Origin: Agrobacterium vitis
GTDB lineage: Bacteria > Pseudomonadota > Alphaproteobacteria > Rhizobiales > Rhizobiaceae
NCBI RefSeq assembly: GCF_013337045.2
Contig: NZ_CP118259.1
Coordinates: forward strand, 930,001 to 994,000
Direction of reading: 5' to 3'
DNA: 64,000 bases
Position numbers and translations under genes: made by a program. A model generated the notes under the pieces. That model was not told the DNA's origin. It worked only from the letters and a program-made list of their open reading frames with translations, and did no database searches. Shown here piece by piece: positions 35,973-43,839 of this stretch (its first letter is position 1; the number at the start of each line of letters is the position of its first letter).

Positions 35973-37196
35973 TCAGTCGTTCGACGTTACCTTTGCGCCG
36001 AGCACCTTGGGCAGGGTCTCCGGTGCGCCCATGGCTGCGCCGACGATCATCGGGAAGGGGACCGGGTTCTGCGGTTCCGCGGAGATTGTCAGGCTCTTCG
36101 GATTATCGATATAGGCATTGACGGCTGACGTGACGACGTTCTGGAAATCGCCAAGCTTGGCCTGGGCCAGCATCAAAGGCGTCATGGCCTTGACCATCTG
36201 GCCCATATCCTTGCCCGAGACGCCTTGTTGGCTGCCGCTATAGGCCAGCGCCCGCTCAGTAATGCCAGCGTCGTCGAAGCGGATATCGGCGCCCAGGAAG
36301 GACATTTGCTGCATCAGGCCGAGAATGGCGATGCCGGAGGCCTGCTGCGCTTGCGGGTCCTTGGCATTGGTTTCCATGGCCCGGGCGGTTTCCTGAAGTT
36401 GCTTGACCAGGTCCAGGGTATAACCGGACAGGCCGAGCGCCACCGTCAGCTTACCGACATTCTTGAAATCGAGCGTGTAGTTTTGAACGTCAATCGTTCC
36501 CGATTGCAGTTCCCAGCTGCCTTTCATGGTCATGCCGCCATCCAGCATGCTGATCCCGAGCTTTTCGATTGCATCGCGGCTCTTTGGATCATCGACGGTG
36601 GACAGATCGAGTTTGAAACCTTTGACAGACCCCTCGAAGGCAAGGCTGGCGCCATCGTCCTCGATTGCCGTTGTCGCTTCGGCCTCGGCCATGGACAACA
36701 CTTCCTTGCCATCCGCCTTGACGCTGATCGGGCCGCTATGGGCTTTTTCATAAAACAGCATGGAGGCGAGATCGCCGCCATCGGTCTTGGCCGGCACGGT
36801 AACGCCGGACAGATAGAGATCGGAGGCGGTGACGGTCGAGTTGTTTTCAACCAGATTGAGCGGCTGAAAATCGACCCGGTCGATCTCGTAGGAGCCGTCC
36901 TGGTTTTCAATCACGCCGCTCATCTTCACGTCGCCGATCGAGACTGGTGTCGAATCCGGGCCGGTGTCCGACGCCTTGGCCGGCTTCAGCTTGGTGCCGC
37001 GCAGGGTGACGACATCGCCGTTGATGTCGATGGAACTGGCGGTAATGGCGGCATTGCCCCCGGTGTAGGATTTATTGATCTTGGCGAGCAAATCCTGGCC
37101 ATCCAGCGCGAAAGCTGCCGAGGGAAGCACGAGAATGGCGGCACTGGCCGAGAGGATACGGCGCAGGACGGGCCCGGCGGATTTATGCGTCGTCAT
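35973..37196 (-). CDS. Periplasmic protein of unknown function
   Basis: A 407-residue protein with a Sec signal peptide (RRILSASAAILVLPSAAFA). The mature part has no cysteines and reads as a long beta-rich repeat-like protein (VTASSIDINGDVVTLRGTKL, VTASDLYLSGVTVP), loosely like AsmA- or DUF945-type periplasmic proteins, but I do not recognise it. ATG 37196 follows AGAGGGA and is preferred over a start 7 codons earlier. Monocistronic, divergent from parC, ending against the aspS-unit terminator. Confidence 0.7.
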   Translation of the reverse strand: MTTHKSAGPVLRRILSASAAILVLPSAAFALDGQDLLAKINKSYTGGNAAITASSIDINGDVVTLRGTKLKPAKASDTGPDSTPVSIGDVKMSGVIENQDGSYEIDRVDFQPLNLVENNSTVTASDLYLSGVTVPAKTDGGDLASMLFYEKAHSGPISVKADGKEVLSMAEAEATTAIEDDGASLAFEGSVKGFKLDLSTVDDPKSRDAIEKLGISMLDGGMTMKGSWELQSGTIDVQNYTLDFKNVGKLTVALGLSGYTLDLVKQLQETARAMETNAKDPQAQQASGIAILGLMQQMSFLGADIRFDDAGITERALAYSGSQQGVSGKDMGQMVKAMTPLMLAQAKLGDFQNVVTSAVNAYIDNPKSLTISAEPQNPVPFPMIVGAAMGAPETLPKVLGAKVTSND

Positions 37197-37292
37197 AACA
37201 ATTCCCTCTAAGAACAAAAGGATATGCGCGATTGCGCGGTCATGATCCTTTATAAGACAGTACGGAAATCCGCCATGCTTTTTGTCGTACTA

Positions 37293-37360
37293 CTGCATAA
37301 TTCCTTAAATCGGGTTCGATTTAAGGAGAAAATTATGCAGCAGATATAAAGAGCTACAGC
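37293..37360. repeat. Intergenic palindromic repeat, copy 2
   Basis: Contains CCTTAAATCG (37303-37312) and CGATTTAAGG (37317-37326), nested in CTGCATAATT (37293-37302) and AATTATGCAG (37331-37340), then a tail with ATATAAAG. Nearly identical to the reverse complement of 5820-5882. It is directly followed by the 40-base palindrome. Confidence 0.8.
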
Positions 37361-37393
37361 GCCGTGCGCCCTATAGGGCGCACGGCGCTGTAG
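37354..37393. repeat. Perfect 40-base palindrome without spacer
   Basis: From CTACAGCGCCGTGCGCCCTA (37354-37373) to its exact reverse complement (37374-37393), with no central loop. It lies 100 bases upstream of the parC start codon and in the divergent region. It joins repeat copy 2, and a degenerate shorter equivalent (CTACAGCAAA...TTGTTGTAG) adjoins copy 1, so palindrome and repeat appear to form one bipartite element. Confidence 0.9.
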
Positions 37394-37495
37394 TTTGATT
37401 TTGTCTCATAGACCGTAAAGGCCCGGATCGGATAATCCACAGGTGCATCCCCCGGAATCCTTGCCGTGCAAGGGGTTCTCGGCTACGCAAGGGGC

Positions 37496-39772
37496 ATGGG
37501 AAAAAGTCTTATACCGCCTGGCGACGGTGGCGATAACGTCACACCGATCGATCTGAAATACGCGCTGGAAGAGCGCTACCTGGCCTATGCGCTGTCGACC
37601 ATCATGCACCGGGCTCTGCCTGACGTGCGCGATGGCCTCAAGCCCGTGCATCGGCGCATCATCCATGCGATGAGCGAAATGGGGATCAGGCCCAATTCCG
37701 CCTTCAAGAAATGCGCCCGTATCGTTGGCGATGTCATCGGTAAATTTCACCCGCATGGCGACCAGTCCGTTTATGACGCGCTGGTGCGGCTCGCCCAGGA
37801 TTTTTCGCAGCGTTATCCCGTTGTCGATGGTCAGGGCAATTTCGGCAATATCGACGGCGATTCGGCGGCGGCCTACCGGTATACCGAAGCACGGATGACC
37901 GACGTTGCCGGGCTTCTACTGGAAGGTATCGAGCAGGATGCGGTAGATTTCCGCCCGACCTATAACGAGGAAGACGATGAGCCGGTGGTTTTGCCCGGCG
38001 CCTTTCCCAATCTGCTTGCCAATGGCGCCTCCGGCATCGCGGTCGGCATGGCAACGTCTATCCCGCCGCACAATGCCCATGAGCTGTGCGATGCGGCGCT
38101 CTATCTGATCAAGAACCGCGACGCTTCTGTCGAAGAGCTGTTTGCCGATCCGGCTCATCCGCAGCGCGGCGGCATCGAGGGACCGGATTTCCCGACCGGT
38201 GGCATTGTCATCGAAAGCCGCGAAAGCATGCTGGAAACCTACCGCACAGGGCGCGGCGGTTTCCGGGTCCGGGCCAAATGGGAGACGGAAGACCTCGGGC
38301 GCGGCGGCTACCAGATCGTCATCACCCAGATCCCGTTCCAGGTGCAGAAATCCCGGTTGATCGAAAAGATCGCCGAATTGCTGATCGCCAAGCGCCTGCC
38401 GTTGCTGGAAGACATTCGCGATGAGTCAGCTGAAGACGTTCGCGTCGTGCTGGTGCCGAAGAGCCGGACCGTCGATCCGACTATCCTGATGGAATCGCTG
38501 TTCAAGCTCTCTGAGCTGGAAAGCCGCATTCCCCTGAACATGAACGTCCTCTCCCAGGGTAAAGTGCCGAAGGTGATGGCGCTGAACGAGGTGCTGCTGG
38601 AGTGGCTGGACCACCGGAAGGATGTGCTGGTGCGCCGGTCGCGCTTCCGGCTGGCGGCCATTGACCGGCGGCTTGAAATTCTCGGCGGGTTGTTGATCGC
38701 CTATCTCAATCTCGACGAGGTGATCCGCATCATCCGCGAGGAAGACGAGGCCAAGGACGCGCTGATTGCCCGCTTCGAGCTGACCGACAACCAGGCCGAG
38801 GCCATCTTGAACATGCGGTTGCGCAATTTGCGCAAGCTCGAGGAATTCGAGATCCGCAAGGAGCATGATGCGCTCTCCAAGGAAAAGGCAGAGATCGAGA
38901 CATTGCTGGCCTCTGACGACCTGCAATGGGGGACCGTTGCCTCGGAAATCGGCGAGGTGAAGAAGAAATACGCCAAGGCGACCGACATTGGCCGCCGCCG
39001 CACGCTGTTTGCCAATGCGCCGGACGCAGATATCGGTGCCATCCAGCAAGCGATGATCGAGAAAGAGCCGATCACCGTCGTCATCTCCGAAAAGGGCTGG
39101 ATACGGGCGCTGAAGGGCCACAGCTATGACAAGGCCAGCCTGACCTTCAAGGAAGGCGATGCGCTGCGCGTGGCCTTCCCGGCCCAGACAACAGACAAGA
39201 TCCTGCTGGTGACCACCGGCGGCAAGGTCTACACGCTTGGTGGCGACAAGCTGCCCGGCGGGCGCGGCCATGGCGAGCCGATCCGCATCATGGTCGATAT
39301 GGAAAACGATCAGGATGTGCTGACGGCCTTCGTTCATGACCCGGCTCGCAAGCTGCTGATCGCCTCGACCGGTGGCAATGGCTTCATCGTCGCGGAAAGC
39401 GACATCACCGCCAATACCCGCAAGGGCAAGCAGGTGATGAATGTCGGCATGCCGGATGAAACCAAGCTGGTCGTGCCGATTTCCGGCGACCATGTGGCTG
39501 TGGTTGGCGAAAATCGCAAAATGGTGGTCTTCCCGCTGGCCCAGATCCCGGAAATGAGCCGTGGCAAGGGCGTGCGTCTGCAACGCTATAAGGACGGCGG
39601 TGTCTCCGACATCAAGTGCTTTACCCTTGCAGACGGGCTTTCCTGGGAAGACAGTGCGGGCCGGAGCTTTACCCGCAGCAAGGACGAACTGTTGGAATGG
39701 CTGGGTGACCGGGCCGGGTCCGGACGGACGGTTCCCAAGGGCTTCCCGCGCAGCGGCAAATTCAGCGGCTGA
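37496..39772 (+). CDS. parC: DNA topoisomerase IV subunit A
   Basis: A 758-residue type IIA topoisomerase subunit that decatenates daughter chromosomes with ParE. The winged-helix catalytic tyrosine is Y129 in [10 protein letters not shown]; the tower, coiled-coil and a short beta-propeller-like C-terminal domain follow. It lacks the GyrA-box of gyrase (QRRGGKG), supporting ParC. In the quinolone-associated loop, [12 protein letters not shown], the position of E. coli Ser80 is Gln90. ATG 37496 fits the family; a GTG 10 codons upstream is open. Followed by a palindromic repeat. Confidence 0.95.
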   Translation: MGKSLIPPGDGGDNVTPIDLKYALEERYLAYALSTIMHRALPDVRDGLKPVHRRIIHAMSEMGIRPNSAFKKCARIVGDVIGKFHPHGDQSVYDALVRLAQDFSQRYPVVDGQGNFGNIDGDSAAAYRYTEARMTDVAGLLLEGIEQDAVDFRPTYNEEDDEPVVLPGAFPNLLANGASGIAVGMATSIPPHNAHELCDAALYLIKNRDASVEELFADPAHPQRGGIEGPDFPTGGIVIESRESMLETYRTGRGGFRVRAKWETEDLGRGGYQIVITQIPFQVQKSRLIEKIAELLIAKRLPLLEDIRDESAEDVRVVLVPKSRTVDPTILMESLFKLSELESRIPLNMNVLSQGKVPKVMALNEVLLEWLDHRKDVLVRRSRFRLAAIDRRLEILGGLLIAYLNLDEVIRIIREEDEAKDALIARFELTDNQAEAILNMRLRNLRKLEEFEIRKEHDALSKEKAEIETLLASDDLQWGTVASEIGEVKKKYAKATDIGRRRTLFANAPDADIGAIQQAMIEKEPITVVISEKGWIRALKGHSYDKASLTFKEGDALRVAFPAQTTDKILLVTTGGKVYTLGGDKLPGGRGHGEPIRIMVDMENDQDVLTAFVHDPARKLLIASTGGNGFIVAESDITANTRKGKQVMNVGMPDETKLVVPISGDHVAVVGENRKMVVFPLAQIPEMSRGKGVRLQRYKDGGVSDIKCFTLADGLSWEDSAGRSFTRSKDELLEWLGDRAGSGRTVPKGFPRSGKFSG

Positions 39773-39880
39773 TTGCCCGTTTCGCCCTGCGCACCATGCA
39801 GCGCGCAGGGCCGCCGGTTCTGTTTTGCCTACGGCTCATGCTGTAGAATATTTCTGCATTTCCAAGAAATATTGAATGCC

Positions 39881-39985
39881 CTAGAGCATCGGACCGAAAA
39901 TAGGAATCGGACCGATGCTCTAGGTTTTTGTTTACGCATCGGATTCATCCGAAAACCGGTTCCCACTTTTCGGTCCGATGCTTTA
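39881..39985. repeat. Second family of palindromic repeat between parC and the GGDEF-EAL gene
   Basis: CTAGAGCATCGGACCGAAAA (39881-39900) recurs in reverse complement twice within 100 bases: at 39908-39923 (one mismatch over 16) and at 39966-39985 (one mismatch over 20). Between them is GCATCGGATTCATCCGAAAACC. This fits the multi-dyad RIME-like elements common between rhizobial genes. The TAA stop codon of the minus-strand gene lies inside its right end. Confidence 0.8.
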
Positions 39986-42022
39986 GCTGATAAAATGGGT
40001 AATCAGCGGCGCATCTGCGCTTTCCGTCTCAGCTGGGCTAAAATGGTTCAGGGGCTTGGACTTGAATACATCCAGGGTTGCAGGGCGGCCGATGTAGAAA
40101 CCCTGCACATGATCGATGTCGAATTGCCGCATCAACTCCAGCTGGTCAGCGGTCTCGATGCCTTCGACAAGAATGCGGTGGCCACGATTGCGGACCAGCG
40201 CGATGATGTCGCGCAGCATGGAGCGTCCCTTCGGCGTATCGCTGTCCTGAAGGAAGGACCGATCGATCTTCACCGTGTCGAAATTGAAGAGCCGCAGCCA
40301 GGACAGGCCAGCGAAACCAGTACCGAAATCATCCAGCCAGATGCGGATGCCCATATTTTCAAGGTCCTTGATGCAGCGCAGGATGTCGGATTGACGATCC
40401 ATACTGATGCCTTCGGTGATTTCGAAGGCGACATGCTGCCCATCGACGCCGGTATCGATCAGGATTTCAGCCACGGCGGCGGCAAAGCCACGGGTTTTCA
40501 ATTGAATAGGGGAGACATTGATACTGACGACCGGCGCGTGGCCGGGAACGAGAATTTCGTTGCAGGCCTGCCGCAGCGTCCACAAGCCGAGATCGAGGAT
40601 CGACCCTGTCCGCTCGGCAATCGGGATGAAAACTGAAGGCGTTACAGGCGTCCCATCCAGCAGTTTCAGCCGCATCAGGGCTTCCGCAGCGTCGATCTTG
40701 CCGGTCGTGAGGTTGAGGATCGGCTGATAGACGAGGGAAACAAGGTTATTGGCTACAGCCACCCGCAACAGGGCGGCTATGTGTTCGCTATCGTCGCTGC
40801 TTTGCGGGTCGTTCGGGTCGAACAACCGCGCGCAATTACGACCATTGGCCTTTGCCGAATAGAGCGCCCGGTCCGCCTCGGTAATGATCTTTTCCAGCCG
40901 TGGACCGAAATGAGGGCGTGTAAAGGCCGCGCCGACGCTGACCGTGACGACGTTGATGCCATCCTTGCGCTGATCGTGGACCAGCGACATTTTTTCCACG
41001 GTATTGCGAATCATCTCAGCCAGCAGCCCAACATCATCACGGCTAGCGGCTGCAGCCAGAACGATAAATTCCTCGCCGCCATAACGGCCAATGGAGGCAT
41101 TGAAGGGCAGGAGGGCTGTTTTTAGAGCATTGGCGACCAGGACCAGACAATGGTCGCCAGCTTGATGGCCGTAATAGTCATTGTATTTCTTGAAAAAATC
41201 GACGTCGACCAGAATTGCGGCAAAGCCGGTTCCGGAGCTTTGCCATTCAGCCCAATTGTCCCGCAATCGCTGATCGATGGCACGCCGGTTTTCAACGCCG
41301 GTCAGATAGTCTGTATTGGAAAGGCGCAGCAGCGCTTTGCCGCGTTCGATCGCTTCCCGATGCTGCTTGCGTGCCTCCAGCGCGTTCAGGAAAACATGGT
41401 AGCGCTCCTTGTTCAGTCGCCAGTTTACATAGCTGGTGAAGACGAAGCACAAGACATAAAACGTCGCGAAAGCAATGATGTAAGACGTCTCTCGACCGAA
41501 AACACTCGTAACAACCCAGAGAAACAAGGCAAGTACTGAAGCAGAGGTGACAATCGACAATAGGAAATACAGGCCGAAAAACAGGTTGGCACCCATCATG
41601 AAAATCGCGCCAAACACCATGTAATAGCGAAAATTCTCAACCGAATCGGTCATTGATGCCGGAAAAAGCCAGCCACCATAGCCGATGATGAGCGCCAGGG
41701 CGCAGGTCAAGTCTATCATATTGGCTCTCGGGCCAAAGAATATTTGGGCTTCCAAAATGGCGAGAGACAAAACGCCAACCGCAAAACGGCTGATCAGCAA
41801 GGTTGATGCAACGTCAGGAATGAGAATGTAATCCATCCCTGAAAACATCAGATAGACGATCACAGCGATCCAAAGGCCATGGCGTGCTGCGGCAATGCGC
41901 TCGGATTCGGTCTGGTCTCGATACAGCTTCACGACTTCTGCAGTTCGCTTTCTGTCAGGGGTGCCACGCCGACCGGTTTTCATTGGGTCCGACCCGGGGT
42001 GCTTCATGCTGGATTGTTCCAC
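39983..42022 (-). CDS. Membrane-bound GGDEF-EAL protein (c-di-GMP synthesis/degradation)
   Basis: A 679-residue protein counted from the GTG at 42022 (an ATG at 42007 is equally possible). About six membrane helices (residues ~48-205) are followed by a GGDEF domain with an intact active site (RYGGEEF, ~313-319; no RxxD inhibitory site) and an EAL domain (EALMRL ~447; FEITEG, DDFGTGFAG, KIDRSF and VEGIET all conserved). Both the diguanylate cyclase and the phosphodiesterase therefore look competent, as in other bifunctional enzymes. The membrane part shows no recognised sensor domain. Divergent from a methyltransferase gene. Confidence 0.92.
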   Translation of the reverse strand: MEQSSMKHPGSDPMKTGRRGTPDRKRTAEVVKLYRDQTESERIAAARHGLWIAVIVYLMFSGMDYILIPDVASTLLISRFAVGVLSLAILEAQIFFGPRANMIDLTCALALIIGYGGWLFPASMTDSVENFRYYMVFGAIFMMGANLFFGLYFLLSIVTSASVLALFLWVVTSVFGRETSYIIAFATFYVLCFVFTSYVNWRLNKERYHVFLNALEARKQHREAIERGKALLRLSNTDYLTGVENRRAIDQRLRDNWAEWQSSGTGFAAILVDVDFFKKYNDYYGHQAGDHCLVLVANALKTALLPFNASIGRYGGEEFIVLAAAASRDDVGLLAEMIRNTVEKMSLVHDQRKDGINVVTVSVGAAFTRPHFGPRLEKIITEADRALYSAKANGRNCARLFDPNDPQSSDDSEHIAALLRVAVANNLVSLVYQPILNLTTGKIDAAEALMRLKLLDGTPVTPSVFIPIAERTGSILDLGLWTLRQACNEILVPGHAPVVSINVSPIQLKTRGFAAAVAEILIDTGVDGQHVAFEITEGISMDRQSDILRCIKDLENMGIRIWLDDFGTGFAGLSWLRLFNFDTVKIDRSFLQDSDTPKGRSMLRDIIALVRNRGHRILVEGIETADQLELMRQFDIDHVQGFYIGRPATLDVFKSKPLNHFSPAETESADAPLITHFIS

Positions 42023-42324
42023 TGAGTTTTACCGTCGTGAACAGGAATGCAAGCTATTCCTTCATGCGCGCTATTCACACACTCAGCACGATACACTTTT
42101 TATTTTAACCCCGAATCTCTAATGTGATACAGCGCACAATTACCCTTAAATTTAATTGGAATTTAGACAAGCGTCAAACCTCTGTATCACGCTGAATATG
42201 ACGCACTCTCATCTATTAACCTTAATAGAAAATTGCCCAAATCGCCAGTCGTAATAGTTAGAATCAGACTTTATAGTTATCAAGCATTTAATTTTGTCGA
42301 TAAAACATTAGAGGTAGATCGGAT
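42023..42324. promoter_or_regulatory. AT-rich divergent promoter region
   Basis: About 300 bases, markedly AT-rich, between the GGDEF-EAL gene and the methyltransferase gene. It contains a 9-base inverted pair, GTGATACAG (42124-42132) and CTGTATCAC (42182-42190), 49 bases apart (about five helical turns centre to centre), which could be two operator halves. No gene seen. Confidence 0.45.
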
Positions 42325-43371
42325 ATGCAGTATATAGAAACTGTCTTAGACGGCGAAAGCTTGGTCACTCCAGATGCAATTGCAGCAGAGGTTTTTTCGC
42401 CAAAAGGCAAGAAAATCGATGATCGCGAGCGAGTTTTAGCGGAATCCGAATTGGCCCTGGCTCTCAACATTGCCTATCAGCAATTTGAGCACGGTAGAGA
42501 TCCAGCTGCTATCATTGCAATGATGGCTGGAGCGCTTCATAATCTCCGCAGTAAGGTTTCTCCTGTCTTATGGCAGTCACTGATACCGATGGCGCAAAAT
42601 CATAAAGTATCTAAGTATTTTCTTGAGGATCCTTTTACGCGCTGGTCTTGCGTCAAGCCGCGCGGCTATTCAGGGGATGCACAATTACTTGATTTTATTT
42701 ACGGCCATGAAAGCGTTGCGAATGAAATTGCCGCTGCTTCGCCTCTCGGGCTGGCGCTGTATGATTACACCAAGGATGCGTCGTCATCTGTCGCCGTACG
42801 GGAGCGCCGCGATCTCCTGACCCAGCATGTCGATGAAATTGCCACGTCACGCGGGCCGGATGCAGAAATCCTGACCATTGCCGCAGGCCACCTACGCGAG
42901 GCCAATCGTTCAGTCGCTCTGAAAGAGGGCAGAATCAAGCGCTGGATCGCACTGGATCAGGACCCTGTGAGTGTCGGCTCCATCCGTCGGGATTTCGCAA
43001 ACACCTGCATTGAGCCTATTGATGGATCAGTCCGTAGCCTCTTGACCAATCAGCATGACCTTGGAACTTTCGATTTCGTCTATGCGTCGGGCCTTTATGA
43101 CTATCTTAACGACAAGGTAGCTGTAAAGCTGACGAAGAAGTGCCTGTCCATGCTGAAGCCGAATGGTGTCTTTATGTTCGCCAATTTTGCGGAAGATATT
43201 GTCGTCGACGGCTATATGGAAACCTTCATGAACTGGGCGCTTTTACTGCGCAGCGAGCAGGACATGTGGCGCGTTATTCATGCAAGCACGCCGGAAGGCG
43301 ATATCGATGCTCAGGTCCGTTTCGGTGCCAATCGCAATATTGTCTACGGCTTTATCCGCAAGATTGGCTAG
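42325..43371 (+). CDS. Class I SAM-dependent methyltransferase (3-hydroxypalmitate methyl ester synthase-like)
   Basis: A 348-residue protein. N-terminal helical part, then the segment SCVKPRGYSGDAQLLDFIYG (near residue 112), typical of proteins annotated as extracellular factor 3-hydroxypalmitic acid methyl ester (quorum signal) enzymes, and a Rossmann SAM fold (ILTIAAGHLREANR, FDFVYASGLYDYL, LKPNGVFMFANF). In Ralstonia-type systems such enzymes produce a fatty-acid methyl ester signal; whether this one does is inference. Its 5' third is AT-richer than neighbouring genes, suggesting acquisition. It lies between two c-di-GMP proteins, and no cognate PhcS/PhcR-like sensor is in the window. Confidence 0.72.
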   Translation: MQYIETVLDGESLVTPDAIAAEVFSPKGKKIDDRERVLAESELALALNIAYQQFEHGRDPAAIIAMMAGALHNLRSKVSPVLWQSLIPMAQNHKVSKYFLEDPFTRWSCVKPRGYSGDAQLLDFIYGHESVANEIAAASPLGLALYDYTKDASSSVAVRERRDLLTQHVDEIATSRGPDAEILTIAAGHLREANRSVALKEGRIKRWIALDQDPVSVGSIRRDFANTCIEPIDGSVRSLLTNQHDLGTFDFVYASGLYDYLNDKVAVKLTKKCLSMLKPNGVFMFANFAEDIVVDGYMETFMNWALLLRSEQDMWRVIHASTPEGDIDAQVRFGANRNIVYGFIRKIG

Positions 43372-43839
43372 GTTAGGCTGGGATTTACTGTATAAGTTCG
43401 TGAATATAATATATTTTCGGCTTTGTGCGGAATCCATGAGACGTTACATGAGCCTGCGTCTTACATTTCGGGCGCGTGACTCGTTAAAGAGAATCGATTT
43501 CAGCTATTTTGCAGCCAGCATATCTCCCAAATGACTGGCCGCCATTATTCAAACCCAGAATTCTTCGGAATTCTGGGTTTTGTTTTGCATGAAAACAATG
43601 CTTCATGATGCTATAACCATAGATAAATTCAAATTTTTTGCAGTTAACATCATCACTTGGTTTTAATCCCTTCTGCTCCATATGGAACAAAGGCTGTGCC
43701 CGTGCGTTTTTGATTTCAAACCGTGCTCAATACGCAAGCCGGAAGAGTTTTTTGCCTGGCTGCGCCTTTCGGAACCGCGTTTCTGCGTGGCTGGCTTTCG
43801 GCATGATAATCAAATGCTTCGAGCCCTACCAAGAAGGCG
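43372..43839. other. Non-coding region between methyltransferase and GAF-EAL genes
   Basis: 468 bases. It contains the terminator at 43551-43587 and a possible 32-codon reading frame (ATG 43436 to TGA 43534, MRRYMSLRLTFRARD...), which I do not consider a gene without further support. The terminator is 180 bases after the methyltransferase stop, leaving room for a small RNA. The remaining sequence up to 43839 shows no recognisable element. Confidence 0.4.
43551..43587 (+). terminator. Strong Rho-independent terminator with TTCG tetraloop
   Basis: A perfect 13-base stem (43551-43563 with 43568-43580) closed by TTCG and followed by TGTTTTG. The A-rich left flank could allow some termination in the other direction too. 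Confidence 0.9.

Noticed and set aside
5800..37393. Repeat copies as ends of an insertion sequence or composite element
   Set aside because: No transposase gene, no target-site duplication, and the intervening 31 kb consists of ordinary core genes.
43280..43534. An 84-codon frame overlapping the end of the methyltransferase gene
   Set aside because: Overlaps a well-supported gene in another frame and lacks a ribosome-binding site; only its last 32 codons could be an independent small gene, recorded as a possibility.
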